Assembly: GCA_001769535.1 (NCBI GenBank)
Contig: MEOH01000026.1
Span: 124,001-188,000, forward strand
Origin: Bacteroidetes bacterium GWF2_38_335
GTDB taxonomy: Bacteria > Bacteroidota > Bacteroidia > Bacteroidales > GWF2-38-335
DNA length: 64,000 nt
Direction of reading: 5' to 3'
This document shows, piece after piece, positions 45,223-54,584 of the stretch. The notes under the pieces were generated by a model. That model searched no databases. It saw nothing but the letters and a program-made list of their open reading frames with translations, and was not told the DNA's origin. A program made the position numbers and the translations under genes. Positions within the stretch are counted from its first letter, which is position 1. Each line of letters starts with the position of its first letter.

Positions 45223-47184
45223 ATGGGATATATTAAATTCGACAAACTTCAACTTATAAATCTTGAATACAGTTTGCAGCGTGAATTGTTACGTTCAAAC
45301 CGTGCCGGATCTTATGCCAGCACAACCATTGTTGGCTGTAATACAAGAAAATACCACGGATTGCTTATTTGTCCGATGGATGATCTTGACGGTGAAAACC
45401 ACTTGATATTATCTTCGGTTGATATTTCTATAAAACAACATGATGCCACTTTTAATCTTGGCATTCGAAAATACCCGGGTGGAAATTACGATCCAAAAGG
45501 TCATAAGTATGTCCGTGATCTTGAATCTGAACCAATTCCCAAAACAACTTTCAGGGTTGGCGGAGTGGTTTTGGACAGGGAAAACATCCTCGTCGAAAAT
45601 GAAGAGCGCATCATGGTCAGATATACTCTTGTTGATGCACACTCGCCAACAACAATAGTCCTTAAACCATTCCTTGCCTGTCGAAATGTTCATAAGCTTT
45701 CAAAAGCAAATATGAACGTAAATTATAAATACAAACTTATTCCAAACGGAATAAAATACAGGATGTATCCTGAATACAAACCTCTTTACATTCAAATTTC
45801 AAAAACACCTGAATATGTTCATGTCCCGAATTGGTATTACAATGTCGAATACCATGAAGAACAGGTAAGGGGATACGATTATCAGGAAGATCTTTTCGTG
45901 CCGGGATATTTCGAAATACCTATGAAAAAAGGTGACAGTATTATCTTTTCTCTGGGATTCAATGAAATTAACCCCGTGACTTTGAAAAAGAAGTTCCTTA
46001 CCGAATGGGAAAAGAGAACTCCGCGCAACAACTACGAAAACTGCCTGATTAATGCAGCCAAACAGTTTGTTGTAAAAAGAGACAAACGTACTGAAATCAT
46101 TGCAGGCTTCCCCTGGTTTGGAAGATGGGGAAGAGATACTTTCATCTCTCTGCCCGGATTGACTCTTTCCTATGGCGATGTAAAAACCTGCAAAGCTGTT
46201 CTTGACACCATGTCTTCCGAATTAAAAGATGCCCTCTTCCCAAATATCGGACATGGAAGCAGTGCTGTGATGAATTCTGTGGATGCAGCTATGTGGTATT
46301 TCTGGGCTCTTCAAATGTATGCACAATATACAGGAAAACAGCACACCATTTGGAAAGAATATGGAAAAAAAATGAAACTGATCCTGAATGGATTCAGAAA
46401 CGGAACCCACTATAATATTAAAATGCAGGAAAACGGATTGATCTATGCTGGTCAGTCAGGCGTTGCACTAACATGGATGGATGCCGTTGTGGATGGAAAA
46501 CCCGTTACTCCGCGTACCGGATGTCAGGTTGAAATCAACGCTCTTTGGTACAATGCCGTTTGTTTCAGCCTTGAGGTTGCAGAATTTGAAGATGATAATG
46601 CATTCATTGAAAAATGGAAAGACCTTCCGGAATTGATTAGAAATTCATTCAATGAAAATTTCTGGAACCCTGAAAAAAAATATCTTGCCGATTACACAAA
46701 TGGTGATTATAAAGATTGGAGCATCAGACCAAATCAGGTAATTGCGACTTCTTTGCCTTATTCACCAATCAGCGATGAAATAAAAGATTTTGTTCTTGAG
46801 GTGGTAAGACAAGTACTGCTTACTCCTAAAGGATTACGCACCCTCTCACCTGGAAATATTGCATATAAAGGCCGTTATGAAGGAAACCAGCATGACCGCG
46901 ATAATGCTTACCATCAGGGAACTGTCTGGCCATGGCTCCTCGGACATTTCGCCGGAGGATATCTTAGCATTCATGGCAAAAGCGGCTACAACTTTGTAAA
47001 AAAATTGTATGAAGCATTTGAAGAAGACATGACCGTTCATGGCATTGGAACAATATCAGAAATTTATGACGGAGATCCGCCACACCAACCACGGGGAGCA
47101 ATATCACAAGCATGGAGCGTTGGTGAATTGCTGCGCATCAAATGTATGCTCGAGGAATGTAAAGGCAAAAAACAAAAACCGTAG
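45223..47184 (+). CDS. Amylo-alpha-1,6-glucosidase (glycogen debranching enzyme)
   Basis: Start ATG at 45223 (MGYIKFDKLQL); an in-frame TTG 33 bases upstream overlaps the -7 box. 653 residues, normal for the bacterial GDE_N_bis/GDE_C type. The N-terminal domain (~15-250) carries SNRAGSYASTTIVGCNTRKYHGLL. The C-terminal (alpha/alpha)6 catalytic domain (~275-640) has AGFPWFGRWGRDTFISLPGL, QSGVALTWMDA and HDRDNAYHQGTVWPWLLG with acidic catalytic residues of the GH133-like group. It removes alpha-1,6 branches of glycogen. It leads an operon with DUF2934, GT4, GH57 and the GT3-phosphorylase fusion. Confidence 0.95.
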   Translation: MGYIKFDKLQLINLEYSLQRELLRSNRAGSYASTTIVGCNTRKYHGLLICPMDDLDGENHLILSSVDISIKQHDATFNLGIRKYPGGNYDPKGHKYVRDLESEPIPKTTFRVGGVVLDRENILVENEERIMVRYTLVDAHSPTTIVLKPFLACRNVHKLSKANMNVNYKYKLIPNGIKYRMYPEYKPLYIQISKTPEYVHVPNWYYNVEYHEEQVRGYDYQEDLFVPGYFEIPMKKGDSIIFSLGFNEINPVTLKKKFLTEWEKRTPRNNYENCLINAAKQFVVKRDKRTEIIAGFPWFGRWGRDTFISLPGLTLSYGDVKTCKAVLDTMSSELKDALFPNIGHGSSAVMNSVDAAMWYFWALQMYAQYTGKQHTIWKEYGKKMKLILNGFRNGTHYNIKMQENGLIYAGQSGVALTWMDAVVDGKPVTPRTGCQVEINALWYNAVCFSLEVAEFEDDNAFIEKWKDLPELIRNSFNENFWNPEKKYLADYTNGDYKDWSIRPNQVIATSLPYSPISDEIKDFVLEVVRQVLLTPKGLRTLSPGNIAYKGRYEGNQHDRDNAYHQGTVWPWLLGHFAGGYLSIHGKSGYNFVKKLYEAFEEDMTVHGIGTISEIYDGDPPHQPRGAISQAWSVGELLRIKCMLEECKGKKQKP

Positions 47185-47207
47185 AGACACATCAACATGC
47201 GTCTCAT
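47182..47207. repeat. Short palindrome of the GTAgAGACGCA type (second copy)
   Basis: GAGACACAT (47184-47192), loop CAAC, ATGCGTCTC (47197-47205), one mismatch. It overlaps the stop codon of the debranching enzyme gene and shares TGCGTCTCATA with the element at 43066-43090. Its position right behind a stop codon is the same. Confidence 0.65.
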
Positions 47208-47244
47208 AATCATATATGAATCTAATAAACAAATAAATACAAAG

Positions 47245-47607
47245 ATGAAAAACGAAAAAAAAGTAACAAAAACCAAACCCGCAGCTAAGAAAACTGCAGC
47301 AAAAACTGAAATTAAAAAAACAACTGCTAAAGCTCCTGTAGCTAAAACTGAAGCTAAAAAAACTACTGCTGCAAAAAAACCTGCTGCAAAAACTGAAGTT
47401 AAAAAAACAACTGTTGCAAAAAAACCTGCTGCAAAAAAGACTGAAGTTAAAAAACCTGCTGTAAAAAAATCCGTTAAAATAACTGATGAGATGATTACCA
47501 AACGCGCATACGAAATTTACCTCGAAAGCGGTTGTGTTGAAGGAAGGGATTTGGAAAACTGGAATCAGGCAATTAACGAATTAACCAAAAGCGGAAAGAA
47601 AAACTAA
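47245..47607 (+). CDS. Lys/Ala-rich protein with C-terminal DUF2934 domain
   Basis: 120 residues; I chose the ATG at 47245 over the earlier opening in the repeat. Residues 1-75 consist almost only of Lys, Ala, Thr, Pro and Val in AAKKPAAKTEVKKTT-type repeats, resembling histone H1/Hc1-like basic tails. The last ~45 residues (MITKRAYEIYLESGCVEGRD, ENWNQAINEL) match DUF2934, a short helical domain. The basic tail could bind DNA, RNA or polyanions; no experimental role is known to me. It sits between the debranching enzyme and the GT4 enzyme of the glycogen operon, 19 bp before the latter. Confidence 0.8.
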   Translation: MKNEKKVTKTKPAAKKTAAKTEIKKTTAKAPVAKTEAKKTTAAKKPAAKTEVKKTTVAKKPAAKKTEVKKPAVKKSVKITDEMITKRAYEIYLESGCVEGRDLENWNQAINELTKSGKKN

Positions 47608-47626
47608 CTAAAACCGGGAAAACGGA

Positions 47627-48910
47627 ATGAAAGTTCTAATGTTTGGCTGGGAGTTTCCTCCTCATATTACCGGAGGATTGGGAACTGCCTGCTATGGACT
47701 GACAAAAGGGCTTGCCCACTTTGGTGTGGACATGATTTTTGTTGTGCCTAAATCGTACGGAGATGAAGATGAGAGCTTCCTTCGCCTCAGGGATGCCGGT
47801 CAGGTTGCCCTGAGCGAGGAACTGATCAACTATGAAGAATTCTGGAAAAAAATCACCTACCTCGAAGTCGGCTCTACCCTCATTCCTTATATGTCTCCCG
47901 AAGAATTTGAGCTTGCCTTTGAAGGTAAAATACTGGATCATACTGAAATAAAAAAATCCGTTATTTCAAAACACTTTAAGTTTTCCGGAACTTATGGAAA
48001 AAACCTGATGCATGAAGTTTCACGGTATGCTCTGATTGCCGCCGCTATTGCAGAAACAAATCAGTTTGATGTGATACACTCACATGACTGGCTCACTTAC
48101 CCGGCAGGAATTGCTGCCAAAGAAGTTTCTGGAAAACCCCTTGTTATTCATGTTCATGCCACTGAATTTGACCGTAGTGGTGAACATATTAACCATCAGG
48201 TGTTTGATATTGAAAAGAAAGGTATGGAAGTGGCCGATAAAGTAATTACCGTCAGCAACCTTACCCGCAATATTGTCATTGAAAGATATGGGATCGATCC
48301 GGATAAAGTAGTTACTGTGCATAATGCTGTGGATCCTGTTACTATAAATAATGAAATTACAAACACTAAAGGGGTGGATGAGAAGATTGTTACCTTTTTG
48401 GGTAGAATTACTTTTCAAAAAGGCCCCGAATATTTTATTGAAGCAGCAAATAAAGTACTGAAAAAAGATCCCAATGTAAGATTTGTTATGGCAGGAAGCG
48501 GGGATATGATGAACAGAATGATTAAGCGGGTCGCAGAATTGGGCATTGCCACTAAATTTCACTTTGCCGGATTCCTTAAAGGCAGCGAGGTTGTGGATAT
48601 GTTTTCAATGAGCGATGTTTATGTTATGCCTTCCGTTTCTGAACCATTTGGTATTTCACCTCTTGAAGCCATGAGATCAAGCGTTCCGGTAATTATTTCC
48701 AAACAATCTGGCGTATCTGAAATTTTACACCACGCAATCAAAGTTGATTTCTGGGATATCGATGCCATGGCCGATGCCATTTACGGTCTTTTAAATTACA
48801 ATGCCATTTCAAGCATGTTCCGCACTCTTGGTAAAGATGAGGTGGAAAACCTTAAATGGGAAAATGCAGCTTTTAAAGTTAAAGAAATTTATAAATCAGT
48901 TATATCATAA
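47627..48910 (+). CDS. GT4-family glycosyltransferase, glycogen synthase-like
   Basis: 427 residues, start MKVLMFGWEFPPHITGGLGTAC. The N-terminal Rossmann half has the GGLGT nucleotide-sugar loop and HSHDWLTYPAGI. The C-terminal half has VTFLGRITFQKGPEYFI and the EPFGISPLEAM motif typical of GT4 retaining transferases (EX7E). It resembles bacterial glycogen or maltodextrin synthases using ADP- or UDP-glucose. In the operon it follows debranching and DUF2934 genes and overlaps nothing; the GH57 gene starts 1 bp after its stop. Confidence 0.88.
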   Translation: MKVLMFGWEFPPHITGGLGTACYGLTKGLAHFGVDMIFVVPKSYGDEDESFLRLRDAGQVALSEELINYEEFWKKITYLEVGSTLIPYMSPEEFELAFEGKILDHTEIKKSVISKHFKFSGTYGKNLMHEVSRYALIAAAIAETNQFDVIHSHDWLTYPAGIAAKEVSGKPLVIHVHATEFDRSGEHINHQVFDIEKKGMEVADKVITVSNLTRNIVIERYGIDPDKVVTVHNAVDPVTINNEITNTKGVDEKIVTFLGRITFQKGPEYFIEAANKVLKKDPNVRFVMAGSGDMMNRMIKRVAELGIATKFHFAGFLKGSEVVDMFSMSDVYVMPSVSEPFGISPLEAMRSSVPVIISKQSGVSEILHHAIKVDFWDIDAMADAIYGLLNYNAISSMFRTLGKDEVENLKWENAAFKVKEIYKSVIS

Positions 48911-48911
48911 C

Positions 48912-50102
48912 ATGCGTACAATTTGCTTCTATTTTCAGGTCCACCAACCTTTCAGGTTAAAACGATACAGATTTTTTGATATCGGTCATGACCCTTATTA
49001 TTTTGATGAATTTGCCAACAAGTCCATCATGCGAAAGGTTGCCGAAAAATGCTACCTGCCTGCCAATCAGGTTTTTCTTGATTTGGTTAAGGAATATGGA
49101 GGACGGTTTAAAATATCCTATTCCATTTCAGGTACTGCAATTGACCAGTTTGAAATGTATGCACCCGATGTCCTCGAAAGTTTTAAAAAACTTGCTGCGA
49201 CCGGCCATGTTGAATTTATTTCAGAGACCTATTCGCACTCCCTGTCGGCCCTTAAAAGTAAAGATGAATTTGAAAGACAGGTTAAATTGCATAGAAATAA
49301 AATTGAACAGCATTTTGGTATTGTTCCGAAAACATTCAGAAATACTGAGCTTATATACTCCGACAAAGTAGGTGAGATGGTTGCCGACATGGGCTATAAA
49401 GTAATGCTCATGGAAGGTGCTAAACATGTTCTTGGTTGGAAAAGTCCAAATTACGTTTATTGCAATCCAATTAATCCAAAACTGAACCTGCTTCTTAAAA
49501 ACTTTCAGCTCAGTGATGACATTGCTTTCCGTTTTTCAAACAGGGGATGGGACGGCTGGCCATTAACTGCCGAAAAATTTGTCGGATGGCTTAACCAGCT
49601 TGACCGCCGCGAAGAGGTCATTAACCTTTTTATGGACTATGAAACCTTCGGCGAACATCAATGGAAAGAAACCGGAATTTTTGATTTTCTGAAGGCATTG
49701 CCCCGCACAGTTTTTAATATGTCTGATTTTGGCTTCAACACTCCCTCCGAAGTCGTTGAAAAAATTGATCCTGTTGGTGTGGTTAATGTTCCTTATCCAT
49801 GTTCATGGGCAGATGAAGAACGAGATCTTACTGCCTGGCTGGGAAATGCTCTGCAGGATGAGGCTTTTAACAATCTTTATAGCTTAATTGATAAAGTAGA
49901 AAAATGTGGCAGCCCTGATTTGAAGCGTGATTGGTTGTATCTTCAAACCAGCGACCATTTTTACTATATGTGTACAAAATGGTTTTCGGATGGTGATGTT
50001 CATAAGTACTTTAACCCGTACAATAGTCCCTATGAGGCCTTTATTAACTATATGAACATCCTCAGCGATTTTATCATCCGCTTGAATAAATGCACCAGAT
50101 AG
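48912..50102 (+). CDS. GH57-family alpha-amylase / alpha-glucanotransferase
   Basis: The ATG at 48912 (MRTICFYFQVHQPFRLKRY) matches the GH57 start; the frame opens further upstream inside the GT4 gene. 396 residues. GH57 conserved regions are visible: HQPF, GHVEFISETYSHSL, PKTFRNTELIYSD with the probable catalytic Glu region, and NLFMDYETFGEHQW with the Asp-x-Glu motif. GH57 enzymes cleave or transfer alpha-1,4-glucans; together with the neighbours this points to glycogen remodelling in the cytoplasm. No signal peptide. Confidence 0.9.
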   Translation: MRTICFYFQVHQPFRLKRYRFFDIGHDPYYFDEFANKSIMRKVAEKCYLPANQVFLDLVKEYGGRFKISYSISGTAIDQFEMYAPDVLESFKKLAATGHVEFISETYSHSLSALKSKDEFERQVKLHRNKIEQHFGIVPKTFRNTELIYSDKVGEMVADMGYKVMLMEGAKHVLGWKSPNYVYCNPINPKLNLLLKNFQLSDDIAFRFSNRGWDGWPLTAEKFVGWLNQLDRREEVINLFMDYETFGEHQWKETGIFDFLKALPRTVFNMSDFGFNTPSEVVEKIDPVGVVNVPYPCSWADEERDLTAWLGNALQDEAFNNLYSLIDKVEKCGSPDLKRDWLYLQTSDHFYYMCTKWFSDGDVHKYFNPYNSPYEAFINYMNILSDFIIRLNKCTR

Positions 50103-50149
50103 CATTTATTTTTTTTAAATAACATTCTAAATTAATTCATTATAAATCA

Positions 50150-53100
50150 ATGAGTAATAAATCATATAAACCAGATGCTGTATTTGAAATAAGTTGGGAA
50201 GTTTGTAATAAAGTAGGTGGAATACACACTGTTATATCAACAAAAACACTTTCATTTCAGGAAAAAATCTGTCTTAATCACATTTTCATCGGTCCGGAAT
50301 TATGGCGCGAATCAGCCGAACACCCCGAGTTTATTGAAGATAACGAATTATTCAATGCTTGGAAAGAAAAAGCTTTTGAAGAAGGCCTCTCAGTAAAAAC
50401 AGGTAGATGGGATATCCCCGGAAACCCTGCCGTAATTCTTGTCGATTTCAGTACATTTATCATTAAAAAAGATGAAATATTCGCCCACTTTTGGGAATTA
50501 TATAAGCTCGATTCGTTGTCTGGTCAATGGGATTATATCGAGCCTGCTCTTTTCGGATATGCTGCAGGCAAAGTTGTTGAAAGTTTCGTAAACTTTAATT
50601 TTCCTCCCAGACACAAAGTTATTGCACAGTTTCATGAATGGATGACCGGTACAGGTATTCTATACCTCGAGGATGTAATGCCCCGCATCGGAACGGTTTT
50701 TACAACCCATGCCACCGCCCTGGGAAGATGTATTTCAGGAAACGGCCTTCCTCTTTACGAAAATATCAGTCAGTATAATAGCGAAGCTCTTGCTCATGAA
50801 TTTAATGTTGCATCCAAACATTCTCTTGAAAAACTTTCTGCAATAAATGCCGATGTTTTCACAACAGTTAGCGAAATTACCGGAAACGAATGCAGGCATT
50901 TCTTTGGAAAAGAAGTAGACCTGATTACTCCTAATGGTTTCGAAAATTCTTTTGTTCCCGATCAGAAAGTTTTTGACAAAAAGAAAAAAGCAGCTCGTGT
51001 ATTATTGACAAAAGTTGCTGAAACACTTGTCGAAACAAAGATTGACAACAACACTCTGTTAATAGCTACCTCCGGTAGATACGAATTTTCAAACAAAGGA
51101 TACAACATTTACATTGATGCACTTGGTGCTTTAAATAAAAATAAAGAGCTTAACAGAAATATCGTAGCCTTTCTTTTAGTACCCGCAAATAATTATGGTG
51201 CCCGCAAAGAACTGTATAACAGACTGTATGAGGGCGGTACGGAAGTGATTGAAAATAACGTACTTACCCATAACCTGCATGATCCTGATTGTGATCCGGT
51301 TATTAGCAGCATAAAAAGAAATGAACTTTTTAACCGCCCCGAAGATAAAGTAAAAGTAATCTTTGTCCCCAGCTATTTGAATGGCAACGATGGAATATTT
51401 AATGTAAAGTATTATGATCTGCTTATCGGTTTCGATATAACTGTTTTTGCTTCATACTACGAACCATGGGGTTATACACCTATGGAAAGTATTGCTTTCG
51501 GCGTTCCCACAATTTCAACAACTTTGGCCGGTTTTGGCAAATGGGTAAAAGATCACATGGATAAAAACAATGAATCCGTTTTTGTTATTGACAGAAACGA
51601 TAACAACTATAATCAGGTTGTGGATGCCATTGTAAACAGAATAATAAAATGTTCCGGTAAATCAGCCGATGAAAAAAATAAGGTTAATGAATCAGCTAAA
51701 GATATGTCGGACCATTTCCTGTGGAAAAATCTGATAACATACTATGAAGAAGCATACAAATTAGCATTTATGAACGTGGAAAAAAGAAAAGAAAAAATTG
51801 TAGATGTGCAAACTACTGTAAATCCTGTTGCAAAACAAAGCGAATCTTCATGCAATAAACCTCAATGGAGAAAAATTGACGTTCAGGTTAGTATGCCCGA
51901 AAGGTTTAAAGGTCTTTCAGAAATTGCTCATAATACCTGGTGGTTCTGGAACTACAATGCAATGGAACTTTTCAAATTCATTGATCTTGATTTATGGAGA
52001 GAATCTTCCTATAATCCGATTATTTTTCTTGAAAATGTCACTGCAAACAGACTAAGGGAACTTGAAACCGATGATATTTATACAAAAAAATATGATGAGG
52101 TTTACGCCGAATACATTGCCTACATGGAAAAAGGAAATGAGAAAAAAGGACCAAAAGTTGCTTATTTCTCCATGGAATTTGGTTTGAATGACACATTGAA
52201 AATATTCTCAGGCGGTTTGGGTATCCTGGCCGGTGATTATCTTAAAGAAGCCAGCGATTGCAATGTGAATATGTTTGGTTTGGGTTTGCTCTACCGACAT
52301 GGCTATTTTTCACAAACCCTTTCAGTAAGTGGAGAACAACAGGCTACTTATGTACCCCAGGATTTTTCACGACTCCCAGTTTCCCCTGTAAGAGATTCTC
52401 ATGGCAACCTATTGGTAATCAATGTGAAACTTCCGGGCAGAAACGTCTATGTTAAAGTATGGAAAGCGCTTGTCGGAAGGGTAGATCTCTTTTTGCTCGA
52501 CACAGATCATGAACTCAATCAGGAAGCAGACAGAATGATTACCCATCAGCTTTACGGGGGTAATAACGAAAACCGTCTGAAACAGGAAATGATCCTGGGT
52601 ATTGGCGGTATCAGAGCAATAAATGAATTAAAACTGAAACCGGATATTTATCATTGTAATGAAGGCCATGCAGCATTTATCGGTCTTGAAAGATTGAGGG
52701 TGCTTAGAACAAAACGTAATCTGAAATTTAATGAAGCACTCGAAATAATCAGGGCTTCAACTCTGTTTACAACCCACACGCCGGTGCCTGCCGGTCACGA
52801 CGCTTTCGACGAAAACCTGCTCAGGGTTTACATGTCGCATTATCCCGAACGTCTTAAAATCACCTGGGAAGAAATGATGAATCTTGGCATTAAAAAACCC
52901 GGCGACAAATTTTCCATGAGTAATCTGGCTGTTTCTCTATCTCAGGAAGTTAACGGCGTTTCCCGACTCCATGGGGAAGTATCCAAAAAAATGTTCGCCG
53001 AACTTTGGGAGGGTTACTTTTCACAGGAATCTCATATAGGTTACGTCACAAACGGAGTGCATTATCAATCATGGACTGCAAAAGCATGGAAACTTCTTTA

Positions 53101-54385
53101 TGAAAAGGAATTCGGACAAGGTTTTACTGAAAACCTTTCGGATTCAAAATATTGGAAAAAAATTCACAATGTTCCCGATGAAACTATCTGGGATATCAGA
53201 CTCTATCAACGTTTTAAACTTATCGAATACGTTCGCAACCGCGTTAGGAAAAACTGGGTAAGGACTTATGAAAATCCAAAAAATATTGTTGAAGTAATTA
53301 ATAATATTGACGAAAAGGTTCTAACAATTGGCTTTGCCCGAAGATTTGCAACTTATAAAAGAGCTCATCTTTTGTTTAAAAATCTTGAAAGACTCTCTGA
53401 ATTGCTGAATAACAAGGCAATGCCTGTTCAAATTCTCTTTGCCGGAAAAGCTCACCCACATGACAAAGCAGGGCAGGACCTCATTAAAATGATTGTGGAA
53501 ATTTCAAAACGACCACAATTTCTTGGCAAAATTGTCTTCCTTGAAAATTATGACATCGAACTTGCCAGAAAAATGGTACAGGGTGTTGATATCTGGATGA
53601 ATACACCAACCAGACCATTGGAAGCATCGGGTACCAGCGGAATGAAAGCTGTTATGAATGGCGCTCTCCATTTTAGTGTACTCGACGGATGGTGGTGCGA
53701 AGGTTACCGCCCCGAGGCAGGATGGGCACTTCCCGAGGAAAGAACTTACCAAAATCAGGATTTTCAGGACGAACTGGATGCCGAAACAATTTACGCCCTC
53801 CTCGAAAATGAAATCGTTCCGCTGTTCTATAAACGCAATGAAAAGGGTATTCCTGTTGGCTGGGTAAAGTATATTAAAAACTCACTGGCTGCTGTTGCTC
53901 CGCAATTTACCACCAAACGGATGATGGACGACTACTATGAGCGCTACTACAATAAACTCTACAAACGCTCGGTGGAAATGAAAAAAAATGACTACGAACT
54001 AGCCATTCAAATTGCCGAATGGAAAGCCAATGCAGTTAAAATGTGGAATGATATCGAAATTATTTCGGTAGATATTCCCGATTATATGAACCATCCCATC
54101 AAAATCACTGACCAATACGAAGGAACAGTGAAAATAAATATAAACGGATTTAAACCCGAAGAAATTGGTGTGGAACTTGTAATTGCCGACAAAATTACTG
54201 ACAATGAAACACATATATTCAGTAAATATGAAGGCGAAATCACTGAACAAGACGGAAACATTGTAACGTATAAAATACAACGTTTACCGGTAAAAGCTGG
54301 CACTTTTAACTATTCAATAAGGGTATTTGTTAAAAACGAACTACTTCCTTACAGACAGGATCTGCCGCTTGTAAAATGGATTTAA
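50150..54385 (+). CDS. Fused GT3 glycogen synthase and GT35 alpha-glucan phosphorylase
   Basis: 1411 residues, one continuous frame. Residues 1-545 form a GT3-type (eukaryote-like) glycogen synthase: EVCNKVGGIHTV at the start, FHEWMTGTGIL, FTTHATALGR and YYEPWGYTPMESIAFGVP near 435-455. A ~30-residue polar linker follows. Residues ~578-690 match DUF3417 (EIAHNTWWFWN). Residues ~690-1310 are an alpha-glucan phosphorylase, with EFGLNDTLKIFSGGLGILAGDYLK, FTTHTPVPAGHDAF, FARRFATYKRAHL and the PLP-binding Lys in EASGTSGMKAVMNG. The last ~90 residues are a beta-rich extension. Biosynthetic and degradative activities thus sit on one chain. Such fusions occur in Bacteroidota. A terminator follows. 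Confidence 0.93.
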   Translation: MSNKSYKPDAVFEISWEVCNKVGGIHTVISTKTLSFQEKICLNHIFIGPELWRESAEHPEFIEDNELFNAWKEKAFEEGLSVKTGRWDIPGNPAVILVDFSTFIIKKDEIFAHFWELYKLDSLSGQWDYIEPALFGYAAGKVVESFVNFNFPPRHKVIAQFHEWMTGTGILYLEDVMPRIGTVFTTHATALGRCISGNGLPLYENISQYNSEALAHEFNVASKHSLEKLSAINADVFTTVSEITGNECRHFFGKEVDLITPNGFENSFVPDQKVFDKKKKAARVLLTKVAETLVETKIDNNTLLIATSGRYEFSNKGYNIYIDALGALNKNKELNRNIVAFLLVPANNYGARKELYNRLYEGGTEVIENNVLTHNLHDPDCDPVISSIKRNELFNRPEDKVKVIFVPSYLNGNDGIFNVKYYDLLIGFDITVFASYYEPWGYTPMESIAFGVPTISTTLAGFGKWVKDHMDKNNESVFVIDRNDNNYNQVVDAIVNRIIKCSGKSADEKNKVNESAKDMSDHFLWKNLITYYEEAYKLAFMNVEKRKEKIVDVQTTVNPVAKQSESSCNKPQWRKIDVQVSMPERFKGLSEIAHNTWWFWNYNAMELFKFIDLDLWRESSYNPIIFLENVTANRLRELETDDIYTKKYDEVYAEYIAYMEKGNEKKGPKVAYFSMEFGLNDTLKIFSGGLGILAGDYLKEASDCNVNMFGLGLLYRHGYFSQTLSVSGEQQATYVPQDFSRLPVSPVRDSHGNLLVINVKLPGRNVYVKVWKALVGRVDLFLLDTDHELNQEADRMITHQLYGGNNENRLKQEMILGIGGIRAINELKLKPDIYHCNEGHAAFIGLERLRVLRTKRNLKFNEALEIIRASTLFTTHTPVPAGHDAFDENLLRVYMSHYPERLKITWEEMMNLGIKKPGDKFSMSNLAVSLSQEVNGVSRLHGEVSKKMFAELWEGYFSQESHIGYVTNGVHYQSWTAKAWKLLYEKEFGQGFTENLSDSKYWKKIHNVPDETIWDIRLYQRFKLIEYVRNRVRKNWVRTYENPKNIVEVINNIDEKVLTIGFARRFATYKRAHLLFKNLERLSELLNNKAMPVQILFAGKAHPHDKAGQDLIKMIVEISKRPQFLGKIVFLENYDIELARKMVQGVDIWMNTPTRPLEASGTSGMKAVMNGALHFSVLDGWWCEGYRPEAGWALPEERTYQNQDFQDELDAETIYALLENEIVPLFYKRNEKGIPVGWVKYIKNSLAAVAPQFTTKRMMDDYYERYYNKLYKRSVEMKKNDYELAIQIAEWKANAVKMWNDIEIISVDIPDYMNHPIKITDQYEGTVKININGFKPEEIGVELVIADKITDNETHIFSKYEGEITEQDGNIVTYKIQRLPVKAGTFNYSIRVFVKNELLPYRQDLPLVKWI

Positions 54386-54406
54386 TTTAATTGATCAATT
54401 ATTTAT

Positions 54407-54456
54407 CAGCCATTAAACAGAAAAAAAATAATCCTGTTTAATGGCTGTTTTTTTTT
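54407..54456 (+). terminator. Rho-independent terminator of the glycogen operon
   Basis: Arms CAGCCATTAAACAG (54407-54420) and CTGTTTAATGGCTG (54434-54447), a perfect 14-bp stem, A-rich 13-nt loop, and a long T run behind. It lies 21 bp behind the stop of the fusion gene. Confidence 0.93.
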
Positions 54457-54584
54457 CTTTAACTTTTTTTAATAAAAAACCCGCATGTTAATATTTGGTT
54501 AATCTTGAATTTTACCATATTTCTTGCTTACTTTGGAAGTAAATTTGATCAGGTACATTTTATTATAAATAATTAAGGTTTGTT

